The translations under genes were made by a program, and so were the position numbers. A DNA stretch of 64,000 nucleotides from Kluyvera georgiana ATCC 51603. GTDB taxonomy: Bacteria; Pseudomonadota; Gammaproteobacteria; Enterobacterales; Enterobacteriaceae. The stretch covers positions 1-64,000 of the forward strand of contig NZ_LXEU01000038.1 of assembly GCF_001654985.1 (NCBI RefSeq), read 5' to 3'. Below, in pieces: positions 9,576 to 18,834 of this stretch; positions within the stretch are counted from its first letter, which is position 1, and the number at the start of each line of letters is the position of its first letter. The notes beneath the pieces are model-generated. The model was not told where the DNA came from and did no database searches. It saw nothing but the letters and a program-made list of their open reading frames with translations.

Positions 9576-11045
9576 ATGGGTTCCGAAACGAAAACCACAC
9601 AAGCGCCCGCGTTACGTCGCGAACTCAAGGCGCGTCACCTGACGATGATCGCCATTGGCGGTTCTATCGGTACGGGGCTGTTTGTTGCGTCCGGCGCAAC
9701 CATTTCTCAGGCGGGCCCGGGCGGCGCGCTGTTTTCCTATATTCTGATTGGCCTGATGGTTTACTTCCTGATGACCAGCCTGGGCGAACTGGCGGCTTAT
9801 ATGCCGGTATCCGGTTCTTTCGCCACCTACGGTCAGAACTATGTGGAAGAGGGCTTCGGCTTCGCGCTGGGCTGGAACTACTGGTACAACTGGGCGGTGA
9901 CCATCGCCGTTGACCTGGTGGCCGCGCAGCTGGTGATGAGCTGGTGGTTCCCTGATACACCTGGCTGGATCTGGAGCGCGCTGTTCCTGTGCGTCATTTT
10001 CTTGCTGAACTACATCTCTGTTAAGGGCTTCGGCGAAGCGGAATACTGGTTCTCGCTGATCAAAGTGGCGACCGTGATTATCTTCATCGTCGTTGGCATT
10101 ATGATGATCCTCGGCATCTTCAAGGGGGCACAGCCGGTCGGCTGGAGCAACTGGACAACCGGCGACGCGCCGTTTGCCGGTGGCCTGTCGGCGATGATCG
10201 GCGTGGCGATGATCGTCGGTTTCTCCTTCCAGGGGACCGAACTTATCGGTATTGCGGCGGGCGAATCTGAAGATCCGGAGAAGAATATTCCGCGCGCGGT
10301 GCGTCAGGTGTTCTGGCGTATTCTGCTGTTCTATGTGTTCGCGATTCTGATCATCAGCCTGATCATTCCGTACACCGACCCAAGCCTGCTGCGAAATGAC
10401 GTGAAAGATATCTCCGTCAGCCCGTTCACTCTGGTGTTCCAGCATGCGGGTCTGCTCTCTGCGGCAGCAATTATGAACGCGGTTATCCTGACGGCGGTAC
10501 TGTCGGCGGGGAACTCCGGGATGTACGCCTCTACCCGTATGCTGTATACCCTGGCCTGTGACGGCAAAGCGCCGCGCATCTTCTCGAAGCTCTCCCGTGG
10601 CGGCGTGCCGCGTAACGCGCTGTATGCGACCACCGTGATTGCGGGTCTGTGCTTCCTGACGTCGATGTTTGGCAACCAGACCGTGTACCTGTGGCTGCTG
10701 AACACCTCCGGGATGACCGGCTTTATCGCCTGGCTGGGGATTGCGATTAGCCATTATCGCTTCCGCCGCGGTTACATTATGCAGGGTCACGATATTAACA
10801 ACCTGCCGTACCGCTCCGGGTTCTTCCCGCTGGGGCCGATCTTCGCCTTCGTGCTGTGCCTGATTATCACGCTGGGCCAGAACTACGAAGCGTTCCTCGC
10901 CGATACCATCGACTGGGGCGGCGTCGCGGCGACCTATATCGGTATCCCGCTGTTCCTGGTTATCTGGTTCGGCTATAAGCTGACCCGTGGTACGCACTTT
11001 GTTCGCTATAGCGAAATGCACTTCCCGGAACGCTTTAAGAAATAG
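9576..11045 (+). CDS. lysP: Lysine-specific permease LysP (APC superfamily)
   Basis: A 489-residue, 12-helix amino-acid:proton symporter of the AAT family that imports lysine across the inner membrane. It has the N-terminal LRRELKARHLTMIAIGGSIGTGLFVASG signature (first part at about residues 14-30) and GFSFQGTELIGIAAGESEDP in the middle. The length is identical to E. coli LysP, which also acts as a co-sensor for CadC. ArgP activation is known in E. coli. The 134-bp upstream region is present, but no ArgP site can be read with confidence. A terminator follows. Confidence 0.95.
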   Translation: MGSETKTTQAPALRRELKARHLTMIAIGGSIGTGLFVASGATISQAGPGGALFSYILIGLMVYFLMTSLGELAAYMPVSGSFATYGQNYVEEGFGFALGWNYWYNWAVTIAVDLVAAQLVMSWWFPDTPGWIWSALFLCVIFLLNYISVKGFGEAEYWFSLIKVATVIIFIVVGIMMILGIFKGAQPVGWSNWTTGDAPFAGGLSAMIGVAMIVGFSFQGTELIGIAAGESEDPEKNIPRAVRQVFWRILLFYVFAILIISLIIPYTDPSLLRNDVKDISVSPFTLVFQHAGLLSAAAIMNAVILTAVLSAGNSGMYASTRMLYTLACDGKAPRIFSKLSRGGVPRNALYATTVIAGLCFLTSMFGNQTVYLWLLNTSGMTGFIAWLGIAISHYRFRRGYIMQGHDINNLPYRSGFFPLGPIFAFVLCLIITLGQNYEAFLADTIDWGGVAATYIGIPLFLVIWFGYKLTRGTHFVRYSEMHFPERFKK

Positions 11046-11067
11046 CGCGTCGGGTTCCCGGTGATAA

Positions 11068-11096
11068 CAAAAACCTCTCTTCGGAGAGGTTTTTTT
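11068..11096 (+). terminator. Rho-independent terminator of lysP
   Basis: The stem ACCTCTC-TTCG-GAGAGGT (11073-11090) has a stable TTCG tetraloop and is followed by a T-run to 11096. Confidence 0.93.
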
Positions 11097-11145
11097 ATGC
11101 GCGATGTTTTGTTACGTCTTGACATAACTTTAAACAATCTTAATT

Positions 11146-11164
11146 GATAATTATTATCATTACT
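11146..11164 (+). promoter_or_regulatory. Fur box of cirA
   Basis: GATAATTATTATCATTACT matches the 19-bp Fur consensus closely. It lies 21 bp downstream of a TTGACA -35-like hexamer (11119-11124), so it overlaps the likely promoter core. It is about 175 bp before the cirA start. This is the expected iron control of a catecholate receptor. The remaining cirA leader holds no recognisable gene. Confidence 0.85.
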
Positions 11165-11339
11165 TTTATCATCCATGCCCATACAAATGGATGAAGCCAC
11201 TTCCTTATCCCGGTGAAGACGATACCGGAGGGACCAGCCACATCTGCATAAAAACAGACCGTCAGTCAGCGGTACCAAGCAGCATTTGTGAGTAAGACCC
11301 TTTTGTTTTAATTCAGTATTCACCTCATGGAGAAAGGAA

Positions 11340-13307
11340 ATGTTTAGGTTAAACCCCATCGTTCGGGGCGGGCTGTGCGCGTCCGTTATGTCCCTGACGC
11401 TGCCCGCAGCGGCCGCAGATAATCATGAAGTGCTGGTCGTCACGGCAGCGGCTACCGAACAAAGCGTGAAGGATGCTCCCGCGAGTATCAGCGTCATTAC
11501 CCAGGAAGACCTGCAGCGCAAGCCGGTGCAGAACCTGAAAGATGTGCTGAAAGAAGTGCCGGGCGTCCAGCTCACCAACGAGGGGGATAACCGTCAGGGC
11601 GTCAGCATTCGCGGCCTGGACAGCAGCTATACGTTGATTCTCATCGACGGTAAACGCGTTAACTCGCGTAATGCCGTCTTCCGCCACAACGACTTCGACC
11701 TGAACTGGATCCCGGTTGACGCCATCGAACGTATCGAAGTGGTGCGCGGCCCGATGTCTTCTCTCTACGGCTCCGATGCGCTGGGCGGCGTGGTGAATAT
11801 CATCACCAAAAAAATCGGCGCGAAGTGGACCGGTTCCGTCACTGCCGATACCACCATTCAGGAACATCGCGATCGCGGCGATACCTGGAACGGCCAGTTC
11901 TTCACCTCCGGCCCGCTGGTGGACGGCGTGCTGGGCATGAAGGCGTTCGGGAGTCTGTCGAAGCGTGAAAAGGATAGTCCGCAGAGCTCGACGACCAGCA
12001 CGACCGGCGAATCACCGCGCATTGAGGGTTACACCAGCCGCGATGGTAACGTGGAGTTTGCCTGGACGCCGAATGAAAATAACGACATCACCGCCGGTTA
12101 CGGCTTCGACCGCCAGGACCGTGATTCCGATTCTCTCGACCGCAACCGTCTGGAGCGCCAGAACTACTCGCTGAGCCACAACGGGCGCTGGGACTTGGGT
12201 AACAGCGAACTGAAGTATTACGGCGAAAAGGTGGTCAACAAGAATCCGGGGAATAGCAGTAATATCACATCGCAAAGTAATACCATCGACGGCAAATACG
12301 TGCTGCCGCTGGGGGCGATTAATCAACTGGTGACCTTTGGCGGCGAATGGCGTCACGATAAGCTGAGCGATCCGGTCAACCTGACCGGCGGTTCCAGCAG
12401 CGAAACCTCCGCCAGCCAGTATGCGCTGTTCCTCGAAGACGAGTGGCGCATCTTCGAACCGCTGGCGCTGACCACCGGGATCCGCATGGACGATCACCAG
12501 ACCTACGGCGATCACTGGAGCCCGCGTGCGTATCTGGTGTATAGCGCCACCGATACGCTAACGGTGAAAGGGGGCTGGGCAACCGCGTTTAAAGCGCCAT
12601 CGCTGCTTCAGCTTAGCCCGGACTGGAGTTCCAACTCGTGCCGCGGCGGCTGTCGCATTGTCGGTAGCCCGGACCTGAAACCGGAAACCAGCGAAAGCTA
12701 TGAAATTGGTCTTTATTACCAGGGGGAAGAAGGCTGGCTGGAAGGCGTGCAGGGTAGCGTCACCACTTTCCAGAACGATATCGACGATATGATTAACGTG
12801 AGCCGTACGCGCGATCGCAATGCCGCGCCGGGCTATCCGAACTTTGTCGGTTTTGATAACGGCGTGCCGGTATTCTCCTACTATAACGTGAATAAAGCGC
12901 GTATTCGTGGTGTCGAAACCGAGCTGAAGGTACCGGTTGGCGACGCCTGGAAAGTGACGCTGAACTATACCTATAACGATGGTCGCGATCGGAGCAACGG
13001 TGCAGACAAGCCGCTACAGGAGCTGCCGTTCCATACCGCTAACGGGCGTCTGGACTGGACGCCGCTACAGGACTGGTCGTTCTATCTGGCGGCCCGCTAT
13101 AACGGCAAGCAGCGTGCGGTGAGCGAAACCTCCAAAACGCCGGGCGGCTACACCACCTGGGATCTTGGCGGGGCATGGCAGGCAACCAAAGACGTTAAGC
13201 TGCGTGCGGGCATACTGAACCTGGGCGACAAAGATCTGTCGCGTGACGATTACAGCTACAACGAAGATGGCCGTCGCTACTTTATGGCGGTGGATTACCG
13301 CTTCTAA
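11340..13307 (+). CDS. cirA: Catecholate siderophore / colicin I receptor CirA
   Basis: A 655-residue TonB-dependent outer-membrane receptor (E. coli CirA 663). A signal peptide (about 1-25, ending LPAAAA) is followed by the TonB box EVLVVTA near residues 29-36. The plug domain (about 40-160) has [20 protein letters not shown] and [21 protein letters not shown]. The 22-strand barrel ends in the terminal Phe of FMAVDYRF. It takes up linear catecholate siderophores such as dihydroxybenzoylserine. AGAAAGGAA provides the ribosome site. The upstream Fur box indicates iron repression. Confidence 0.95.
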   Translation: MFRLNPIVRGGLCASVMSLTLPAAAADNHEVLVVTAAATEQSVKDAPASISVITQEDLQRKPVQNLKDVLKEVPGVQLTNEGDNRQGVSIRGLDSSYTLILIDGKRVNSRNAVFRHNDFDLNWIPVDAIERIEVVRGPMSSLYGSDALGGVVNIITKKIGAKWTGSVTADTTIQEHRDRGDTWNGQFFTSGPLVDGVLGMKAFGSLSKREKDSPQSSTTSTTGESPRIEGYTSRDGNVEFAWTPNENNDITAGYGFDRQDRDSDSLDRNRLERQNYSLSHNGRWDLGNSELKYYGEKVVNKNPGNSSNITSQSNTIDGKYVLPLGAINQLVTFGGEWRHDKLSDPVNLTGGSSSETSASQYALFLEDEWRIFEPLALTTGIRMDDHQTYGDHWSPRAYLVYSATDTLTVKGGWATAFKAPSLLQLSPDWSSNSCRGGCRIVGSPDLKPETSESYEIGLYYQGEEGWLEGVQGSVTTFQNDIDDMINVSRTRDRNAAPGYPNFVGFDNGVPVFSYYNVNKARIRGVETELKVPVGDAWKVTLNYTYNDGRDRSNGADKPLQELPFHTANGRLDWTPLQDWSFYLAARYNGKQRAVSETSKTPGGYTTWDLGGAWQATKDVKLRAGILNLGDKDLSRDDYSYNEDGRRYFMAVDYRF

Positions 13308-13316
13308 CCTGTGATG

Positions 13317-13392
13317 ATGGTCGTGCCGGATTTAACCCGGCGTGACCATATTGCGCGCTCGCGTAGGCCCGATAAGCGTAGCGTCATCGGGC
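13317..13392. repeat. Hairpin plus REP unit after cirA
   Basis: An imperfect hairpin (13317-13350; arms ATGGTCGTGCCGG and CCGGCGTGACCAT with a 2x2 internal loop) is followed by a REP unit starting GTAGGCCCGATAAGCG at 13363. The repeat ends just before the convergent GH88 gene. It may provide the cirA 3' end. Confidence 0.7.
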
Positions 13393-13400
13393 AAGCTCGC

Positions 13401-14594
13401 TTACCAGTAGCTACGCCAGTTCTGCACCGCACGCGTGATCGCTTCCATCAGGAAGTAATCCCCCCAGCTACAGCACTCGTTGACCCCAATTCCACCTTTG
13501 AAGTAGTACACCGAATGCTTCAGCAGCCCCTGGCCCGGCTTATGCTCGCGATTCACATAACCATCGATCATATTGCCGATCATGCGTAGCGCCAGCGTTT
13601 CGTAGCTCTCCTTATCCGGATGCGTGGCCGGGAGATGTTTCACCAATTCCAGCAGCGCGCAGGCGACGATAGCGGCTGCCGAACTGTCGCGTTCGCTGGT
13701 GGGGTTGGTGAGCGCCAGATCCCAATAGCAGATAAGGTCGTCCGGCAGACGATTCAGGTAGTAGTTTGCCAGCGTCTGGCTGAGTTCCAGCAGGCGTTCG
13801 TCGCCGGTATACAGGTAGTTCAACAGGAAGCCGTAAACGCCCCATGCCTGGCCGCGCGCCCAGCAGGAATCGTCGGAGAAGCCCTGATGGGTATTGCCAA
13901 AGCGCGGTGCGCCAGTCTCAACGTCCATATACCAGGTGTGGAAGGTCGAGCCATCTTCACGCACGATATAGCGACGCGCGCGCTCAATATGCTGCTTTGC
14001 CGCCTCGGCGTAGCGCGGGTCGCCGCTCGCGCGGCTGGCCTCGTACAGCAGCGGCAGATTCATATTACAGTCGATGATCATACGCCCTTGCTGTTCGGGG
14101 TTGTTCAGCTCGCCCCAGGCCTGGATGATCCCGGCTTTTTCGTTATAGCGTTCCATCAGCGCTTCGGCAGCGAGCAGGGCGATATAGCCTGCTTCGCGGT
14201 TGCCGGTCAGGCGCTGGCCCGCCACGCATGACAGGCTATAGAGGAAGCCCAGATCGTGGTGGTTAGTATGATCGCGGTTAATAATCCGCTGGCCGAACGA
14301 ATGAATATGCTGCTCTGCAAGCGTGCGGTACTGTTCCTGCCCGGTCCATTCATAGGCCAGCCACAGCTGGCCGGTCCAGAAGCTGGTGGTCCACTCAATA
14401 TTGTCGATGATGGGATAGATCCCTTTCTCGCAGGCCGCATCCGGAAAACGCTGACCAAAGTAGTCCGCGTTGCTCTCAATTGCTTTCAGCAGGTCGGGCA
14501 TTATCCCGCGAATTTTACGGCCAAGTGCTTCACGTTCGCCCGGCTGGAGCGGTTGGCAGGCGAGCGGTTCTTTGCTGATCGTTTCAGACGTCAT
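13401..14594 (-). CDS. GH88 unsaturated glucuronyl/galacturonyl hydrolase
   Basis: A 397-residue (alpha/alpha)6-barrel enzyme of glycoside hydrolase family 88. The family hydrates and removes the 4,5-unsaturated uronic acid left at the end of oligosaccharides by polysaccharide lyases. Asp114 (in HHDLGF) and Asp175 (in IIDCNMNLPLL) are 61 residues apart, the same spacing as the catalytic pair Asp88/Asp149 of the Bacillus enzyme. The conserved DDSCWARGQAWGVYGF is also present. There is no signal peptide, so it acts on imported oligosaccharide. It is the last gene of a three-gene minus-strand operon, 18 bp after the MFS gene. The exact substrate (glycosaminoglycan-, xylan-, gellan- or pectin-derived) is unknown. 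Confidence 0.88.
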   Translation of the reverse strand: MTSETISKEPLACQPLQPGEREALGRKIRGIMPDLLKAIESNADYFGQRFPDAACEKGIYPIIDNIEWTTSFWTGQLWLAYEWTGQEQYRTLAEQHIHSFGQRIINRDHTNHHDLGFLYSLSCVAGQRLTGNREAGYIALLAAEALMERYNEKAGIIQAWGELNNPEQQGRMIIDCNMNLPLLYEASRASGDPRYAEAAKQHIERARRYIVREDGSTFHTWYMDVETGAPRFGNTHQGFSDDSCWARGQAWGVYGFLLNYLYTGDERLLELSQTLANYYLNRLPDDLICYWDLALTNPTSERDSSAAAIVACALLELVKHLPATHPDKESYETLALRMIGNMIDGYVNREHKPGQGLLKHSVYYFKGGIGVNECCSWGDYFLMEAITRAVQNWRSYW

Positions 14595-14612
14595 GCTGTC
14601 ATATTCCCGTTT

Positions 14613-15878
14613 TTAATTAATCGCTTCGTGTTTGATTTCCTGGCCTACAGCGTTCTTCTTGTGGCTGTAGCAGGCAGAGAGAGTGAGGGCGGATACGCCG
14701 GTAAAGACCAGGGCGATGATGCCCATAATCAGATAGGTATGTTCAAAACCAATGGTCTGATAGGCATAACCCGCAGGCGGCGCGACCACGATAGAGCCGA
14801 CGTAAATCATCGCCTGGTAGCCCAGCAGGTACATGGTGGCGTTAACGCGTTTGTCGAAATGCTCGGCGATATACTTAAACACCGACACCAGAATCAGCGC
14901 GATTTCAATGCCGTATAGCGGTTTCACCAGGCAGATAATCAGCGGGTCGCTGGTCAGGCCGGAGATAATCAAGCGCAGGCTGATCACCAGCCCGGTGAGC
15001 AGCATCCCTTGCTTCGCACCGATGCGATTGATAATGGCGGGCACCAGCATCATGCCGAAGAACTCGGCGGCGGACTGGGCGGTGCTCATATAACCGAACA
15101 TGGCGTTACCTTCTTCTTTGGTGGCAAAGAAGGTGACGAAGTAACGGGAGAACTGCTGCTCGGCGATAAACATCATCCACGCTACGCCGGCAATATAGAG
15201 CGCAAACATCCAGAATTTGCGGTTCGCCAGCAGGTGCAGCACGTCGGTAATCACAATCTTATCTTTCGACAGGACGTTGTTTTCCTCCTGGCCGAAATGG
15301 TCCACCTTCAGCGTCAGCAGCACGGCGAACATACACAGCGCCGAGACGCTGCTGATGGCAAAGTTGATTTTAGGCGAGATGTTATAGAGGAAGCCGGAGA
15401 ACGACGAGGCGGTGGCCCAGCCCAGCGCCGCCCACATGCGGATGCGGCCAAACTCCATGTTGTAGAGGCGGCTGAAGCGGTCAACATAGGACTCTTCCGC
15501 CGCGACGCCGGCATACCAGCCGAGGCTAAAGAACAGCGCGCCGACGATCATGCCGCTGATAAAGTGGCTTTGCAGCAGCGGCAGATAGATCCAGATATAG
15601 AAGGGGGCCATCAGCGCCGAGACAATACAGACAAAATAGAGCAGGTGCTTCTTCATGCCGATTTTGTCCATGATGTAGCCGTACACCGGCTTAATCACTA
15701 CGGCGAATACGCCGTTCACCGCAAACACGGTGCCAATATCGACAGCGTCCAGCCCGGCTTTGTCGCCAAGCCAGATGGCGTACAGGCCAAAGCTTGCCGC
15801 CCAGGTAAAGGTAAAGAGGAAAACAAAGAGACTTAACTTGATATACGCCGAACGAGTCGACTGAATTGTGGTTGTCAT
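14613..15878 (-). CDS. MFS oligosaccharide:H+ symporter of the GH88/DUF2264 operon
   Basis: A 421-residue, 12-helix transporter resembling the oligosaccharide:H+ symporter (LacY/RafB-like) branch of the MFS. It has the FTWAASFGLYAIWLGDKAGL opening helix, a GYIMDKIGMKK motif-A-like loop and EESYVDRFSRLYNMEFGRIRMWAALGWA in the middle. GGAGA precedes the ATG. It lies between the DUF2264 and GH88 genes with gaps of 31 and 18 bp. It would import the oligosaccharide that the two enzymes process. The substrate is inferred from context only. Confidence 0.82.
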   Translation of the reverse strand: MTTTIQSTRSAYIKLSLFVFLFTFTWAASFGLYAIWLGDKAGLDAVDIGTVFAVNGVFAVVIKPVYGYIMDKIGMKKHLLYFVCIVSALMAPFYIWIYLPLLQSHFISGMIVGALFFSLGWYAGVAAEESYVDRFSRLYNMEFGRIRMWAALGWATASSFSGFLYNISPKINFAISSVSALCMFAVLLTLKVDHFGQEENNVLSKDKIVITDVLHLLANRKFWMFALYIAGVAWMMFIAEQQFSRYFVTFFATKEEGNAMFGYMSTAQSAAEFFGMMLVPAIINRIGAKQGMLLTGLVISLRLIISGLTSDPLIICLVKPLYGIEIALILVSVFKYIAEHFDKRVNATMYLLGYQAMIYVGSIVVAPPAGYAYQTIGFEHTYLIMGIIALVFTGVSALTLSACYSHKKNAVGQEIKHEAIN

Positions 15879-15909
15879 TACGGTCTCCGCCGTGATTCAG
15901 AGGTCAGGT

Positions 15910-17691
15910 TTATACCAGCGTGAGCGAGTTACCGTTCACGGTTAACTGTCGTGTAGCAGGGTCAAACTCCAGCCCCTCCGGCAGCGGGCATGCGGTGCCC
16001 TGGTCAGCGCTGACGTAGCAGGCCAGCCAGTGGGTACCGGCGCTCAGCGACGCGGACAGGCAGGGAATATCAGCGGGTGCGGCATACAGCACATTGCTGT
16101 TTGGCGGCGTGGTAACGACAAGCGATTGGCGATTGCCGTAAAGATTCACCATCTGGCTGTAATCATCTGCCGTTTGCACGGTGGCGGCATCGGCAAGTTG
16201 TTCGAGCCGCGTCTGGCGATGACGGTTGGCGGCAAATCCCCCTTCGACGCAGTTCAGCGCTCGCGGTGTGTTCACGCGATGAATGCGAACGTGGCCGCTT
16301 TCCAGCGGGATGAGCCAACTGGTGACCTCGACGTCGTCCCACGGACGCCACTCGCTGCGTACCCAATGCGCGGTCACTTGCGAACTGTCGCACTCGCGGC
16401 GGCCGCGATAATAGTCATCCCCCGCGCTGAACAGCAGCATGGAATCGACGGCGGCGTGATTCAGCCCATAACGCCCGCGCTCCAGGGTGAAGCCGAACTG
16501 GCTGGAATAGGCGAATTTGCAGTATTTTTGCTCAAAGTTGACAAAGTTGTTCTTGTCGAACTGACCGGACATCAGCATCCAGGCGTGGCGGTTTTCACTG
16601 CTATGCACGATGATTTGCCCGGCTTCGGGAATCGGGTGAATGGTCGGCAATGCGGGCAGCGGTTCGCACTCGGCCTGCCAGAAGGCGCTCTCTTCCGGTA
16701 ATGCCAGAATCAGCATTGCCTTTAGCGCCCAGTACGGTGAGCCGGGGCTGTTATAGTCTTCGGCCATAATGAGGTTCGGGTAGGCATAGCCGATCGTAAA
16801 CAGACCGTCGGCGTCGAGGAATGGCTGCGTCTGCCAGTGCTCCAGATTGCGCAAAATCAGCCCTTTCACCACGCCCGGCGTGAAGACGTCCAGCCCGGTA
16901 AACGCCACGGCGCTCCAGAAGGCGACCTGCACAAAGCGATAGGTCAGGCTACGGCCAAACGGAATGCCCGCGCCGTCGGCAGTGAAGTAATAGCGATAAT
17001 CCAGGGCAAACTGCTGGGCACGCTGGCGGTAGCGCAGGCAGCGCTCCGGGTCGATATCCTGCATAAAATGGCTGTAGATCAGGCCATAGAAATGGAAGGC
17101 GCTGGAGATGTAGTAATCGCGCGGTTTACCTTTACCGTCGCAGTACCAGCCGTTGCCGAGCCAGAAAGGTTCGATGGCATCGAGATGTCGGTGGATCACC
17201 GCCATATCGTATTCACGGCCAACGCACTTCAGACCCAGTTGAATCAGCACCGGGAAAAAGTGCCAGTTATTGTCCGGCACGGCGACATCCGCGCTTTGGC
17301 TGAGCCAGCGCACGAGGTTATCCTGCTCAGCGGCGGACAGCGCCTGCCACAGTCCGTTGTTCGGTAGCGCCAGACCGAAACCAAACGCGGCCATCTCAAC
17401 GCAGCGCTGATCGTTATCGCCAACATCGCCCCAGTAGCCGGGATGAAGCGGGTTACAGCCGTTACGCACGCCGGTCATGAATTTATCGTGCCACGCCGGC
17501 GTTGTGCCGCCGCTAACCAGTGGAAACAGCCCCCACAGCAGACGAATAAAACCTTCCATTCCGGCAACCTCGTCCGGGTATTGCGCAGCGGTGTTCCCTG
17601 CGTGAAGGCGCGTGCAATCGGCTGACAGGTGGGGAACCGCTGCCGTAATCCAACGTATTACTTGTGCACTGTATTCTTGTTTCGTCCGCAT
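15910..17691 (-). CDS. DUF2264 family protein, putative cytoplasmic carbohydrate-active enzyme
   Basis: A 593-residue protein of the DUF2264 type. The start MRTKQEY is chosen because GGGA lies at ribosome-site distance; an extension to 17754 has no such site. The first two thirds are helical and rich in aromatic residues, as in (alpha/alpha) toroids: MEGFIRLLWGLFPL at 45-58, NNWHFFPVLIQLGL at 141-154, WYCDG at 182-186, DYYISSAFHFYG at 192-203. The last third is beta-rich. There is no signal peptide or membrane segment. From memory, some relatives are classed as GH154 beta-glucuronidases; this needs checking. It is first in the operon with the MFS and GH88 genes, which suggests it removes a uronic acid or cleaves the imported oligosaccharide. 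Confidence 0.75.
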   Translation of the reverse strand: MRTKQEYSAQVIRWITAAVPHLSADCTRLHAGNTAAQYPDEVAGMEGFIRLLWGLFPLVSGGTTPAWHDKFMTGVRNGCNPLHPGYWGDVGDNDQRCVEMAAFGFGLALPNNGLWQALSAAEQDNLVRWLSQSADVAVPDNNWHFFPVLIQLGLKCVGREYDMAVIHRHLDAIEPFWLGNGWYCDGKGKPRDYYISSAFHFYGLIYSHFMQDIDPERCLRYRQRAQQFALDYRYYFTADGAGIPFGRSLTYRFVQVAFWSAVAFTGLDVFTPGVVKGLILRNLEHWQTQPFLDADGLFTIGYAYPNLIMAEDYNSPGSPYWALKAMLILALPEESAFWQAECEPLPALPTIHPIPEAGQIIVHSSENRHAWMLMSGQFDKNNFVNFEQKYCKFAYSSQFGFTLERGRYGLNHAAVDSMLLFSAGDDYYRGRRECDSSQVTAHWVRSEWRPWDDVEVTSWLIPLESGHVRIHRVNTPRALNCVEGGFAANRHRQTRLEQLADAATVQTADDYSQMVNLYGNRQSLVVTTPPNSNVLYAAPADIPCLSASLSAGTHWLACYVSADQGTACPLPEGLEFDPATRQLTVNGNSLTLV

Positions 17692-17878
17692 GATGAAATC
17701 CCGTTTCATATCGTTGATGGCGGACGAATAATAGGAATTTGCGCAGGCAGGCAAATGTGATTGCGCTCTTACTTTTACGCATGTCAGGTAATTAAAAATA
17801 ATTTTATGGCGTATTTTGGCCTGAAAATTTTACTTCGATGATGAAAGTTTAAGTTTATTAACATGCGAGGCAAACGCG
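17692..17878. promoter_or_regulatory. Divergent promoter region of the DUF2264 operon and its AraC regulator
   Basis: An AT-rich 187-bp region. TGTGATTGCGCTCTTA at 17756-17771 has one perfect CRP half-site and a degenerate second half, 65 bp before the DUF2264 start. The AraC operator cannot be identified by eye. Confidence 0.45.
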
Positions 17879-18754
17879 GTGGCTCACTCCCAGCGAACGG
17901 AAGACACGACTTATCTTGAGCAGATCCATCTCAACGATAAATCGATTTATTTCAATCGGATGCAGAATATGCCCGCCAATTACTATCACTGGCACCAGTG
18001 TGCGGAGATTCTCTCGGTGTCGCGTGGCGTTGGGATTGCGCTGATGGAGCACCAGCAGTACACGGTAAAACCGGGGCGCCTGTTTATTTTCCCGCCCGGC
18101 AAGCTGCACAAGGTGTACGTCGAGCAGGATGAACGTAACCTTTACCATCGTACGACCCTACACTTTAACCCGCTGCTGCTGGACCCCTGGCTGCGGGATT
18201 TTCCTCGTCAGCAGATGCTGTTGCGCCAGCTGTGTGGGCGCGGTGAGAAGGCGCGGGTGTTTGACGTTGGTGACCTGCAGCCGGTGATTGAAACGCTGTT
18301 ACAACGCTTTGAAACGTTGACCCACGAGGAGAGCTGGAGCACCAGCGACAGCGCCTTTCTGATTATGCAGCTAATTAGTCTGCTGCCGCAGCAGGAGCAG
18401 GCGACCGGGCATAATACCTTTTCATCGACCATTATTCGCTGGCTGGAAAATCACTACCACGAACGCTGTTCGCTGGAGGAGATTGCGGCGGTAATGGGCT
18501 GTTCGCGCGGACACACCTCGCGGCGTTTTCATGATGAGACCGGCGGCACGATTCAGGAATATTTGATGATGCGGAGAATTCGTCAGGCTTGCGAATTATT
18601 GTTGCATTCACAGCTCTCGGTGCGGGAAATTGCTGAACGGGTCGGTTTTACCGAATACGCGTGGTTTATTACCTGTTTTCGCAAGAATATGGGTAAAACG
18701 CCGTTGCAGTATCGCAAGGCGTATCCCTACACGCTGCCGGGCGCTAATTTGTAG
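17879..18754 (+). CDS. AraC-family regulator of the adjacent sugar-acid operon
   Basis: A 291-residue regulator. The N-terminal cupin (about 15-90; YYHWHQCAEILSVSRGVG and PGRLFIFPPGKLHKVY) should bind the sugar. The C-terminal pair of helix-turn-helices (about 187-285) includes CSLEEIAAVMGCSRGHTSRRF and LSVREIAERVGFTEYAWF. The chosen start is GTG at 17879 with GCGAGG upstream; other starts are possible. It is divergent from the DUF2264-MFS-GH88 operon, the classic arrangement for an inducer-dependent activator. Its TAG stop lies inside the first bases of a REP unit. Confidence 0.85.
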   Translation: MAHSQRTEDTTYLEQIHLNDKSIYFNRMQNMPANYYHWHQCAEILSVSRGVGIALMEHQQYTVKPGRLFIFPPGKLHKVYVEQDERNLYHRTTLHFNPLLLDPWLRDFPRQQMLLRQLCGRGEKARVFDVGDLQPVIETLLQRFETLTHEESWSTSDSAFLIMQLISLLPQQEQATGHNTFSSTIIRWLENHYHERCSLEEIAAVMGCSRGHTSRRFHDETGGTIQEYLMMRRIRQACELLLHSQLSVREIAERVGFTEYAWFITCFRKNMGKTPLQYRKAYPYTLPGANL

Positions 18755-18834
18755 GCCGGATAAGGCGTTTACGCCGCCATCCGGCAGGGTAGGGCATTGC
18801 CGGACGGGGCGCTACGCTTATCCGAACTACGCAA
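18751..18834. repeat. BIME between the AraC gene and yeiG
   Basis: Two head-to-head REP units: GTAGGCCGGATAAGGCG from 18751, and a second that reads GTAGTTCGGATAAGCG on the minus strand from 18830. The TAG in each unit is the stop codon of its flanking gene (18752-18754 plus strand; 18827-18829 minus strand). Confidence 0.88.

Noticed and set aside
9612-11021. A 469-codon open frame opposite lysP
   Set aside because: It is fully antisense to the permease gene, with a composition biased to Arg/His/Gln; a shadow of codon bias.
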